Assembly: GCF_030506205.2 (NCBI RefSeq)
Contig: NC_133351.1
Span: 410,001 to 474,000, forward strand
Direction of reading: 5' to 3'
From: Paramisgurnus dabryanus
Taxonomy: Eukaryota; Chordata; Actinopteri; Cypriniformes; Cobitidae
DNA length: 64,000 bases
Shown here: piece by piece, positions 10,040 to 21,489 of the stretch
Layout: each line of letters starts with the position of its first letter
Numbering within the stretch: the first letter of the stretch is position 1
Translations under genes and position numbers: made by a program
Notes under the pieces: model-generated
Seen by the model: only the letters and a program-made list of their open reading frames with translations
Told to the model about the DNA's origin: nothing
The model's database searches: none

Positions 10040-12640
10040 GTAAATATGAGCTTTCATGCGTCATCATCTGAAGAATGAATCTCTAGTGTTGTATTCACAT
10101 CCAGACGTCTTCTTTCATTGGGTTCATGGAAGCATTAAAACACTTTGTGCTGTTTTCAGGAGAAACACAAAGTGCTGTTCATTGACAGCCAGTGCTGGTC
10201 TAACTAAACCATCCTATCCATCTATTGTAAGCCTGGTTTAAGTTGTTCTGTTGGTTATGTGTAACTAGCAATGATAACTAGCAGTAGGTTTTTTTGGTCA
10301 CTGACAGCAGCTTCCCATCACTGCTCAATCATTTTTCATCTCTCGCTCAGTGTTGTTATATTTGTGTATGAAGAAGACTTTACACAACATTCAGTCAAAT
10401 CATGTTTCCATTTCATCATAATGATTCTTTGCAATGTTAAATAAATCTGACATCCATTTTTTATGGATTTTGTTATCCTGATTAGTAAACAAATGTAATG
10501 TGATACCTGTAACTTGGTCCTCCTCTCCCAGACTTTCTTCTCAAAAGCAGAAGAGCAAAGAAAGTTCTGCTCTGCCGGTTGCCGTGACGACCGTTTCCGA
10601 GATGCAAAGTTGCAGAGATGCAAAGTTAAACTACTTTTAAATGCAGAAACTTCCACCTCAGATTTGGTTCCCATAACAAACCTTCAGTAGTAATAGTTTT
10701 GTTTGTTGATCAAAAAACATACAGTAACAAACATTTTATTTACATAAGATTTGTTTTCATTCACTTTTATGATAGTATTGCTTCAGCAATGGGCCACAAG
10801 AGGTCCGGTTACAGTGACTTTACCATATAGTTAAAGGGCTTTTAGACTCTATCAATGAAAAACACAGTCTCATTAGAGTCATAGCTTTTTTCAATCTATG
10901 TAAAAATGAAAACTAGAAACTATTTGCTCCTGTGGTTTAATTTGTGCTTAAAAATGGCAGGAGAGTCGGTCGGTCATCTGTGTGCCACGCACTGCTGCTG
11001 TGTGTTGATGCAGGTACAGAAACTTCAACAGCTGCAGAGAAAAAACAGCGTTTGTCCAACATTACGCTCCAGCAGTCTGATTTCTCTTTCTCTATTTCAA
11101 ATGCAGGTCAAATGTTTCTGGAACAGTCTGATATGACACAATGAGGTGAGAAGGATGAGATGAGAATCATGTGTCAGATGACATTTTAATATCGGTGATG
11201 TTTGTAAATTCCTTCATTCATTAACTCGCTCTAAATGTGAGCTGCTTTCCCTCTAAGAGGACCTTAATGCTTTTCTTCTCTTCTTCATCCAGCGCTTTGG
11301 AAGTGCAGTTAATGACAACACGAACAACGTCCTACTTTCGGCCTCCAATATGGTGCAGAGACAGAAAATTCCCCAAGATGCGGGCGCCTAAAAGCGCTGG
11401 CTAGGTCAGTCACGCGCTTCCTCCAATTATAGCACGACTGTGACAACTCGGGGGTGAAGATGGAAACTCTTCCCTCCAATGCTATAAATCAACACGGCAC
11501 AGCTCATTTTCAAGGTGATGTCGAGGAAGTTGGAGACTCAGGAATTTGTGAGCGGGAAATGGGAATTGGGGCATGGACATCAGAAGAGGGCAGTTTGAGA
11601 AGTAACTATTTGTGAATGTTATAACATAACCAGGGATGTGATTTTTCCGTATAAATACGGATTTCAGTATTTTCTTACCTTGGTGGGATGACTTGTCTAA
11701 ATCACGTAAATTCGATGAGTTTTATTTTTGTGATGGTGGGGGGTGCGCTTCACGGTCGTCCAACATGGATCCCAGACATTTGGTTTGTTTGAGTTCACGG
11801 GTGTGGCAAAAACGACAGGCAAGTAAAATCAAAGTATCACGAGAGTGATTGGCGAAATCATAAGGAAGTCTTCTTTTGAATCGCTCTTGCGCTACTGTGA
11901 TGTCATCAGCCTTTTCTGTGTTCTTCGTCATACACGTGCTTGTTGAGAATGCGCAGAGCGACAACATTCGGGATGTACAGTCATGAGTCGAGTATAAGAC
12001 ACAGAACGCTGTAAAACTTCACTTTAGAATTCTGTGGCATCAATGATATCGATTAAAACAACATTTATACATAGCCTGACATGAAAAGATTTTATTGGAA
12101 TGGATTGGAACAAATGATGGACACGGGCTACTCCTCACTTGTAAGTCACATTGGTCTACTAGGCTACTGTAAAGACGTAAATGTAAACATGTTAAAATTG
12201 CAAAATATTGCATGAAATACTGTTAATACAAATTGGTTAATGGTGGACAGATTGACTACACGGTGTGAACGCACAGTAACTAGCAGTTACATGTCAATCT
12301 GCAACGCGGTTATGAGACTCTGAGAACGATCCAATCTCATGAGGTCAAAAACGTAAAAAAACAATATTGATTTGTTTACAACAAAAGCGGGAGGGTTTGG
12401 GGCGCACTTCCCAAGGCGGATCTGAAAACAGCCAATTAGAGCTCAGTTTCAAGTCACCTGCTTTTACCCCTGACCTACATACACAAACATGGCACACACA
12501 CAACAAACTCAGTTTTTATTTATTTAAAAATAATTGTATTAATTTGGGCTATATATTAAAGTTTTTGGTAACATGTTAAAGTAGCTCTTCTCTCTGGCCA
12601 ACAATACAGTTGGGGCAATGCCCCAGTGCCACCTATTGAC
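10040..12640. other. unique DNA, no gene recognised
   Basis: Short frames only. A minus-strand frame of 81 codons at 11722-11967 contains two CxxC-like pairs far apart and is not recognised. The frame at 10336-10674 is 112 codons without motifs. Both are within chance length. Confidence 0.45.
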
Positions 12641-12645
12641 CTATT

Positions 12646-12843
12646 ACCTTCTGGTAGCGCCGCCATCTTAGACTCCTTTGTATTCAGGAGAGAGTATTAG
12701 CGTAGTGTACGCACTTTTCTTAGTGACATATGACAAATTCGGAGGTCGGGGGCACAGAGCAGCAGCAGAGTAACCTCCGTAGGCTGCGTAAGCTCTCATC
12801 CTGAATGCGGACGCGACTAAGATGGCGGCGCTACCGGAAGGTA
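12646..12843. mobile_element. palindromic non-autonomous element
   Basis: The left arm (about 12647-12672, containing GGTAGCGCCGCCATCTTAG) is complementary to the right arm (about 12816-12842, containing CTAAGATGGCGGCGCTACC). Just downstream, 12985-13034 matches a widespread fish MITE end (GGTGAGTAAATCATGG ... GAACTATCCCTTTAA), so the element may extend to 13034 with its other end degraded. Confidence 0.6.
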
Positions 12844-13181
12844 TTTATTTTCGTTAATAAAGTTTTAAATATGGATATTTCTACAACAACACCGCACGGA
12901 TTACCCTCAGAAGACATTTGTTTATCATCCTGGAGCCGTTTGGATTTAATTTGTGAAGGATGGACGCACTTTTTTTGCTTGGGGGTGAGTAAATCATGGG
13001 GTTAATATCGTTTTTGGCCGAACTATCCCTTTAATATCTGTGGTTATTTCTTACAGCTTTATTTTCAATACATTTACATTTATCAACTTTCCCATATATG
13101 ATTTAGTTTATGTTTGTCATCTATGTTAAACTCATAAAACAACATCATCATGAATTGTCCGTGTGCCAAGTGCACAATATT

Positions 13182-13183
<2 letters not shown>

Positions 13184-13268
<85 letters not shown>
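13184..13268. repeat. (GT)n microsatellite
   Basis: GT dinucleotide repeat with a short GTGCGTGCGT interruption. Cysteine-valine and histidine-threonine frames across it are artefacts. Confidence 0.95.
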
Positions 13269-13269
<1 letters not shown>

Positions 13270-13569
13270 TGGCTGTGACAGCAGTATTGCACACTTCTCC
13301 TCTCCAGTCCCTCATTACCGGCCCTGCGCTCGGGAACAGCGCACACATGCCCTCGAGCTGCGGCCTACTCACATGCCAGACTTCCACAGGAATAAATCAC
13401 ACCAAACGCAGGGAGGAAGGTGTTTTTACGTGCCGTCGCCAGCTCACATTCAACAGCCAGCGTTTCCTAAATAGCTGCCTTACAGTTTTAGTCAATTACA
13501 ACCAAAAATATTTTTTTTAAGAACAAAATGCTGTAATTTTGCCAGGAGCGAATGCCAGTCGTGTACATA

Positions 13570-14110
13570 CGGTTATAAAGAAGGACTCTTCATACACGCA
13601 CGATTACAGACCAGAGCGCTTGAAATTGGCCGTGTTTTGATGCTTCTCCAGATGGTACGTTTCCATCGGCGTTCCAAGAAGAAAAATATCAAGGATTCAT
13701 TATTGTACGCACTGGCCAATATTCTTTCTGTATTCATTAAGTCTCGTCTAATAAGAGAAGAAAATGAAAAGCTCTGAAGAGAGATATTTTGATTAATGGA
13801 TTCCCAGGCTACCGACAGGACTTGAACGCGCTGGATCCTATTTGCAATTCCGGCTCTGCCGAGGAATGAAGCGGAAAGCAGAGGACCGTCAGTGAGAAGA
13901 AAGTGTGATAAAATGATAATTAGTGTTAATCTGATACCATTGCCTAGCAACAGACGATAGGCTGTAATAATGAAGTAATGGCTTCTATTTCTGGCCTGTC
14001 TGTCTTTCCAACCTGTAACGCCTATTTCTCTTTCCACAATGAGAGGAAGAGAGAGACTTGACATTCTCGCGCACAGGAATTTAATGGTCAAATAACTCCT
14101 AATAGTGCTG
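13570..14110. other. candidate conserved non-coding segment
   Basis: Complex, repeat-free sequence with motifs such as AATGATAATTAGTG and TTGCCTAGCAAC. It contains the longest non-repeat open frame of the window (180 codons, minus strand, 13573-14115), but that translation has no recognisable domain and low-complexity stretches. I read it as possible regulatory DNA by appearance only; conservation could not be tested. Confidence 0.25.
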
Positions 14111-14204
14111 AACAAACATACAGCAAAATATAAGACACAATCATATGTTGCTCAAGGCAGTGTTTGAGCGCTGTTAAAGCTGAAGTTGTGCCACATACCC
14201 AATT

Positions 14205-14340
14205 TTGTATCTCCAGTTCACCTACAGTAACTTGCATGTTTTTGGCCTGTGAGGTAACCGGAGTAAACCCACGCTGACAAAGGGAGAAGATGCAACTCCA
14301 CCGGGGACCTTTTTGTTACCCACTGAGCCACTGTGCCATT
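14205..14340 (-). mobile_element. DANA-like SINE
   Basis: On the minus strand it reads a GGCACAGTGGCTCAGTGGG head, then GGAGTTGCATCTTCTCCC, GTGGGTTTACTCCGG and CCAAAAACATGCAAGTTA, a set of blocks in the same order as zebrafish DANA/HE1-type SINEs. It is a diverged, shortened copy. This is one of the better hints that the host is a cyprinid. Confidence 0.65.
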
Positions 14341-14419
14341 TTATCATGTTGATTCATCTGCATGGGGATAAAGAGGATCTACTTTAGAGGAACTCAATGT
14401 AGGAAAATAAACGAATTCT

Positions 14420-15350
14420 AATATGAAAGGCACTGATAAAAAAAAACTAATTAATTATCATAAATTCATCTTTTATCACTTTCTCAATTATAAACGAATA
14501 AATAGGAGTAGTTGGAAATGCCGATCCACTCTTGTGTTGTCGGCTCACGTGCAATTAAAACCGATTGATCCCTCACGAGACCTTGGAGTCTCCGACAGAA
14601 ATTTGCTGATAAATAAAGATGGTCCCAATTAAATCACAAATGATGATATCAGGGAGCACCTACTCTATGGTTTTTGACACGGCTCTTTCTGTAATGGTAA
14701 TGAAAGCGCTCTCTCCTCTTGGCCCTGTTTTACATAGTTGTCTTGTTCTTGATTTTCAGATTTGACACTGGAACACAATCCCCACACCCCCATCCGTCGT
14801 GGGGTTTGAGAGATGCGGTGGGTGGACGTGCGTGGGTAAGATGGCGTGGGCCGCAGCGAATGAGCTTTTCCACTCGATGATGTTTTGATTCCCTTTGAGT
14901 GCCGATCGGGGAAAACAGACTTCTGGGGTTACAGTTGATGAACACTGCAACAAACACGGCACTATCGGTTTTTTGCCTCGTGCCAAATAAAGACCCTCGT
15001 GTGTCTTTCCTCGGTCCGTGAGCTCTTCTTAATTTTTTTTAGGTAAAGCTCCACCGGTGAAGTTCATTATAGCTCATTGCACACTGGGGGTGATTAGCGG
15101 TTTTAATAACTCACAATTACTGCAGAGCTGCTGTTAGTGCGGCCCACGTATCTTACTGAGACCTAGCGGCTGTCAGCGACGCTCTTGTGATATTTGATCG
15201 ACCGGGGAGGGAGGACAAGAAATCTCGCAGCTATTGATCTGATTGAGGACTGGGAAAATAAGGATTGGATTGCTTTGACCCCAAATGTCATGGCAAAAAA
15301 TTTAGAGAAACACATCTGAGATATGCTGGGATTTTGGTTGCAGAGTGAAA
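14420..15350. other. unique DNA, possible regulatory sequence
   Basis: Repeat-free and locally GC-rich (near 14770-15000 and 15140-15260) with no coding frame that I recognise. The sequence has the texture of conserved non-coding DNA, for example an AATTAAAACCGATTGATC stretch near 14555, but this is impression only. Confidence 0.25.
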
Positions 15351-15436
15351 TATCAACACATGCTACATTAGTTGAATTTGACTGTTACTAAGATCCTTGT
15401 CTTTAATCTATTCATATGAATATGCGTTATGTAGCG

Positions 15437-15713
<277 letters not shown>

Positions 15714-16710
15714 CTGTATAAGGAATTAAATACCTGAGTGACACTACTGTAACTACTGATACTACACATTATACACTTTATATTGTACTTTATTCTAAAC
15801 ACCATTTTTAGGATAGTTTTCATTAAAATACCATACACATAAAAGCCATCAGTGGTGGGTTATTAATTAAATTTTTTTCATATTTTTTCTCTCTCATATG
15901 TTTGCAGTTAATCGACAACAAATATATAATCACTTTAGGAAAATCTCCTCCAACTCAAAACATTACTGTAGTAAATATAGATAACAAGGAAACTTAAAGC
16001 TTATTTGACTATTAATAGAAACTCTTAAAATGGTTATGTTTTGATTAAATGTATCAATTAATGTGAACTCTTCTTTTGTTGTACAGTATAATTATTGTGA
16101 ATACTTTGGTTTGGTTTGGTTTGGTTTGGTTTGGTTTAATGAGTCTGAAAGACATTCATGTGCGTTCTCCAGAAGAGAAGAGATTCATCGTACTGCACAC
16201 TTAAATTAAAGGCTTGGAAATGTGACATAAATGTAATAACATTCTTGTTGTGGTTAAAGGTTAACAATCTAACATGAAGCTCAGGATGGTTATAAATATC
16301 AGCGAGAAACACACAGGATTTTTTTTAGATGTTACCATGGTAACGATAGACACGGGTCAACTCACTGATATTCTCTAGGAGGAAACTCACTCACAATGAC
16401 CGCCTGCTTTGATGCTTTCTCCAGACTGAAGTGTTTAATGTCTTGAAGTATTCTTCATTTTTCCTTAATTTAATTAAGGCCTAATTTTGCATCTTAGACA
16501 CTTTCATCTTTTTCATTAAACTAGCTGCATGTTTTTCTTCTTCTGATCTGTAGTAACGAGTGGTTCAAGCTGTCCCTCATATTCATCTAATTATTGATTT
16601 TGCATCGTTTTTGCTGTGTTGAGAAATGTGGCTTGTTCAAGAGAGATGTGCGGTTAATTTACTAAATGATCAGAACGGCAATTGTTAGCTTGCAGACTAT
16701 AAAACAGGTA
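15714..16710. other. unique AT-rich DNA with a short TTTGG repeat
   Basis: A (TTTGG)n run of about six units lies at 16109-16136. A perfect X-box is listed separately. No gene is seen. Confidence 0.5.
16331..16344. promoter_or_regulatory. perfect RFX X-box palindrome
   Basis: GTTACCATGGTAAC is a 14-bp perfect palindrome that matches the RFX X-box (GTTRCCATGGYAAC). It lies in apparently unique DNA. Confidence 0.5.
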
Positions 16711-16714
16711 TACA

Positions 16715-18341
16715 CAGGGGCGCCGTAAGGGGGGGAAAAGTTAGGACGATTCTAAGGGCCCATGAACTTTTGAGGGCCCCAGCCAAGGACTGTGCCGTAA
16801 ACGCAACCCCCTTAAGCTGAGCCCTCTTAGCTCCGCCCCGTCTTTACTCTTTGCGTGTTAGCGCCGTCTTCAATCCACGGTCTCACAGTGCGCGTGAACT
16901 TCAGAAGAGATCAAGGTGTGTGTATTTACTGCTATTTGCTATGATATCTGCATATGTGCACTTCCTTACTATAAATGCAGTTTACACAATGTGACGCTGA
17001 AGCAATACAATGCCGTTTTCTTTCCACTGTAAAGTCTTCGCTCTGTTCACCTCAGTTTAAAAATAAACAAGGTGATTTACGTTCCCTGTTTTATGTTATG
17101 ATTCTAACGCGAAGTCAGCCCTTATAAGCTGTTTTAATTAACGTAGCCCGTATAAGCTAATTAACATAAACTAGAAATGCGATCGGTTAAACACTCCAAT
17201 GTTTTGTAACGCAATATGCCAAGGAAGTATTTTTATGCAGTCGTGAATCGAGTTGATTGTGATAAAACTGAAATGCAACTAAGGCTAAACTAGTCCAGTT
17301 ATGTATATTAAAGCTTCTCACCTTGCAACAGGTTTAAGAAATCAATGGAAATCTGTCGTAATATGTTATAGTTCTCATTCATTTCATTTTAGAGCCCCGT
17401 TGATTAATAAACAGTCTGAAGACTCATTTAATAACAGTATAGCTGTTTTCTCAAGTTCACAGTTTCAATGATCTGTCGTTATTTTTGCTTTACTGAAGCT
17501 GCTGGTGTGTGAAACTTGTTCTTTACCTTATAAATAATGCTTATTATTATAATACAAGCTTTTGTCAAGCATTGTTGACCCAGTCTTATTTGAGGCATAA
17601 TGTAAATGTATAGAAAAGATGCATTGTTGTTGTTCGCCATTTTTAAATGTTACAATGTTATTGGTGTGTGTAACAGCTCAAGTATACAGTATGTCACTGA
17701 GACTGCCTGTTAAAATCAGACTAAAGTCTCAAATCTTATTGTGAGATAAAAAGCATCACAGTTTAATTTCAAGCATTAATTTCACTATGATTTCAATCAC
17801 TGACATGACATTACTCAGTCAATATTAAAGATATCAAGTTTATATTTTCACAAAATGTTCTTTACATTATGTAGGATGAATTTATGTGGGAAACAGTAAA
17901 TCACAAAGAAATACTTCAGCTGGGTTTTCACAGGCATGGTCACATTTATCTTTAAAGGGACACTTCACCCATTTGCATTAAGCTTTGTATAGTTAGAACC
18001 CCAGTCATGTTTTTGAATGGTCACGCATCATTCCCTCTATTTCCCCTGAGACAGGAGAAATACAGATTTCAGTGTTGCACTTCCTTCTTTCAATGATGTA
18101 AAAATCATCATTTTGCATCATTGAAAGAAGGAAGTCCTATATCTTTGTAGAGGGGCTGAGACTACAAACACTCCTTTTTTCAGTCAAATAAGCACCAAAT
18201 TCGAAATTAATGTTACATTTCGACTACAAATATGACACACTTTTAATAAAGGTTGGATTGTATGTTTGGTGCGAAATGGGTATAGTGGGGGCCTGACCCC
18301 CTGTTCTTTCATAGGGCCCAAAATTGCTAGCGGCGCCCCTG
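16715..18341. mobile_element. hAT-type non-autonomous transposon with perfect 8-bp target duplication
   Basis: The ends are CAGGGGCGCCG and CGGCGCCCCTG, flanked by GGTATACA on both sides (16707-16714 and 18342-18349). Ends of CAGGGG type and an 8-bp duplication are the hallmarks of hAT elements. No transposase frame is visible over 1.6 kb. Near 17955 it contains TTTAAAGGGACACTTCACCC, which looks like the end of another MITE, and a strong hairpin follows at 18077-18140, so a second insertion inside it is possible. Confidence 0.88.
18077..18140. repeat. hairpin inside the hAT element
   Basis: CTTCCTTCTTTCAATGATG is followed, after a short loop, by its near complement CATCATTGAAAGAAGGAAG. Confidence 0.75.
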
Positions 18342-18398
18342 GGTATACAGTATCCAGTTAACTTACAATGGATGATGGTAAGCAACCTGTACAGTAAG

Positions 18399-18584
18399 GT
18401 TCCCCAAATCTTCCCCTGGAGGGCTGGAGTACTACAGAGATTAGGTCCAACCCTATTTAAACTTACCCACCTGTGATTTTCTAGTGATCATGAAGACCTC
18501 GATTAGTTTGCTCAGGTGTGTTTGATAAGGGTTGGAGCTAAACTCTGCAGTGCTTCGGCCCTCCAGGGGAAGATTTGGGGAACC
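18399..18584. mobile_element. small MITE with about 26-bp inverted ends
   Basis: GGTTCCCCAAATCTTCCCCT and its complement AGGGGAAGATTTGGGGAACC close a 186-bp element; the inverted ends continue through CCTGGAGGGC / GCCCTCCAGG. CAG and CTG lie a few bases outside each end. No target duplication is clear. It lies only about 50 bp from the hAT element. Confidence 0.8.
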
Positions 18585-18599
18585 CTGCTGCATGGCAAT

Positions 18600-19860
18600 G
18601 CCCTGTTACCCAGACTTAAAGCAGGGTATTTAGTATTAAAAATTCTGAGTATTAAAAAATATTTATTGTGAAATGTAGTAGAATAAAAAGTTTGATATTA
18701 TGCTTTAAAATGTATTAAAGTAAAAGAAAAAAACCCTGATAAGGCGCAGAAGATACTTAAAAAAATTACTTTAATAAAATAAAATACTTTGAACCTCTGG
18801 TAAATAAACAGCACATTCCCATGTTTGGGTGAATGAACTTTTTAAAAAAACATTTACATTTTAAATTGAACTCATGAAAGGTGAAAGGTCACAGATCCTT
18901 GTCTGATGTCGGCAGCTGCAGGTGCTGCTGTTGCGCTTTTGATCTGAACCCAGATGCCCTCCGCTCCTCTAAAGCCAGAGATGATAGATGTTGCGTTGTT
19001 GCTGACGCAGCACCAGGCCGTCTGTACGCAGCCACACAAAACCGCCTCCAGGTGAGAACCGACACTGCGGTCAGCAGATACAAGCTGCAGAAACAATTCA
19101 CACAAGACTTCTGCTTATTAATAGAGAACGCTGGACTGACATAAGCAAAAAACATGAGCAGAAAAAGTAACGACCACTAGAGAAATAACACAAGTTGTGA
19201 GCTGAGCTTATAAAGTTGCTGTGATTCGGCCTCACAGTGGACTCTTACATAAGTAAAGTTACTCTGGTTGTACACGTATGACATTATTTTTAGTCACTGA
19301 TTGTGTGTGGAGAAGAGCCAGACGCTACAGTTATTGTAATTCCTAAAAAAAAAAGTCTTCCAGCTGCTGCAGAACAATTGTCCATGTAAGAAGATCTCTG
19401 TATTACGTAATGACTGGTGAATTACTGCACGTGGAAATATCATTTTTGTAAAAACTCAACTAAGGTAACAGTAGGCTATCCCAAGGGTCGGAAAGCCCCA
19501 GAGGAGAATCTGGAGTTTCAACAAGGGAAAGAAAGAAACGCAAGAATCAGGGTGTTATGAGAGAGATGGAGATCCAGATGTCAAAAGAAAACATACATGT
19601 GCCATACAAATAAACAAACAATCACATAAATGGGGAAATTTTGTGTCAAAAAGTTTGGCTCTAATACTTACACAATTCAAAGGACTCTACAGATCACACC
19701 AAACACATGAACAGGTGTTCCCATAGATAGAGCAAAGGTTCCCAGGGAACAGACATCCACATAAAAGTCCATAACTAGACTGTTAATAGAAGTCACTTTA
19801 GATGAAAGAGTCTGCCAGATGCAGAAGTGCCAAAATAATTTTTTATATAATAATAATAAT
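18600..19860. other. unique DNA, no gene recognised
   Basis: The 77-88 codon overlapping frames at 18872-19155 on both strands have no recognised motif and exclude each other. Nothing else is seen. Confidence 0.45.
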
Positions 19861-19862
19861 AA

Positions 19863-19990
19863 TTGGGTCCGTGAGCAAGACATTTAACTCCTAGTTGCTC
19901 CAGAGGCGTGCAACCTCTGACATATATCAATTGTCAGTCACTTTGGATAAAAGCGTCAGCTAAATAAATAAATTAAATTAAATAAATAAT
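19863..19990 (+). mobile_element. SINE-like 3' segment
   Basis: The segment has GTGAGCAAGACATTTAACTC, then CTAGTTGCTCCAG, then TTTGGATAAAAGCGTCAGCT and an AAATAAAT-rich tail. This order of blocks is shared by many fish SINE/LINE-2 tails. The head is missing. Confidence 0.6.
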
Positions 19991-19994
19991 AATA

Positions 19995-21220
19995 ATACCT
20001 TCCAACATCCTTCATTATTTTCTCTCAATTACCTGTTGCATCAATTTTAAGTTTCAATGATGAGTTTTTAAGTGATTTAATAACTGATCAAGGTTCTCAC
20101 TGTATTAAAGTCTCATAGATTTCATTATACACATAATACAGGCAGTGTCTGCACGCTTTTAATAACTCCCTCAAATATCAGATGGCATCCTCTTAACGTG
20201 TTGAGAATCTGCAATGGAGACTAGTTGACTTTCCCTGCATCTGAACAATTCAAACACTCGCTCACCAGAGCTAATGACAGATCAGGATTTAATCGTCTGT
20301 TGGGTTAATGAAATAACAGCAATACTGTGTGTGCATGTGTGTGCGTCCATGCTAAATAAATGTCAGTAGAGTACAGAAGCAACTCATTATTGCAGCTCTG
20401 CTTAAACAAACACAAAAAGTTATAAAGGCGTATGTTTAATCTCAGCAGCTGGAGACTCAGTGATGTTGTCGATGTTATTTAAGTGCCAGCTAGAGGATAA
20501 GAGGTGGACTTTATTCATCCAAGTTTGGCTGCGTAAGATTGGTCTGTTAAACTTGACTCACAAAAAAAGCAATAACAAAATCTTTAAAACGTAGCCAAAT
20601 TTTAGCCAAAATAGTAGCCAAAGACTTTGTGTGTTGTTGTGTGGTGCCATCAGCATTGACTTCTTTACAAATGAATTCATGGTACAATGAAGTAATCAAA
20701 CACTCTCCACTTTTTCCCACTCGAGCTGAAACATAATATAACAAAAATCAAGTTAAAATTGATTCTTTGATTCATTGCTGCTTTAAAACATTGTGCTTGG
20801 TGACCACATGAGCATCTACACCACAAAAGCAATCCAAATGCGTTTTCAACTACCTCTAAATGTGGTCGAAAGTGGACGAGCTCAAAACATTGAGATCCAA
20901 TTGACCAAAACCATCTTACTACAGGTGTAAACAGGGCCTAATGTAGTGATATGCTAGTGACTATAGGTAAAACTAAGTTTAAATAAAACTATGACATTTG
21001 CAATAAGTGTTACTACTGTAGATGCTCTCTATTTTGGCAGATATAATGTCCAGCTCAGTATTTTTGTACATTAATAGGATGCAATAATTAACATAAAGTG
21101 TAAATGATTATTAAAAAGATTAAATGGATGTTGCATTATTGGAGGAATAAAAATACTTCCCACAATGACCCCTAAACCTATCCTGTTTTATTGTTTATTT
21201 AAAATGATATTAATAAAACT
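19995..21220. other. mostly unique AT-rich DNA
   Basis: No gene. At about 20770-20942 the sequence ends with GGTGTAAACAGGGCCTAA, which resembles an end of a common fish DNA element, but no matching left end was found. Confidence 0.4.
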
Positions 21221-21225
21221 CATTA

Positions 21226-21486
21226 CACTGTAAAAAAAATACTTTGCTGCCTTAAAAATTTTTGTTGAATAAACTCAGATTTATCAGTCATTTCAACTTA
21301 CTATTATTTATCTTGACTAGAGATGAGTTGTTATAACTACAGGTGAGTTGTTATAACTTATAAATTTAAGTTGACCTTTCTCAACTATATTTTATAAGTT
21401 GTGACTACTAATCTCTGTTGACATGACTTGTAAATCTGAGTTGATTTAACAAAAAAATTTAAGGCAGCAAAGTTTTTTTTACAGTG
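21226..21486. mobile_element. MITE with CACTG ends
   Basis: CACTGTAAAAAAAATACTTT at the left pairs with AAAGTTTTTTTTACAGTG at the right, and the pairing continues through GCTGCCTTAAA/TTTAAGGCAGC, so the inverted ends are about 30 bp. CACTG termini suggest a CACTA/EnSpm-type non-autonomous element. Flanking TTA and TAG leave the target duplication uncertain. Confidence 0.75.
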
Positions 21487-21489
21487 TAG

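Noticed and set aside
11722..11967. Minus-strand 81-codon frame with cysteine pairs
   Set aside because: The cysteines are not in a standard zinc-finger spacing, and no neighbouring exon or repeat end supports it.
18872..19155. Overlapping 77-88 codon frames as a small gene
   Set aside because: Open frames exist on both strands of the same 280 bp without motif, splice signals or promoter context.
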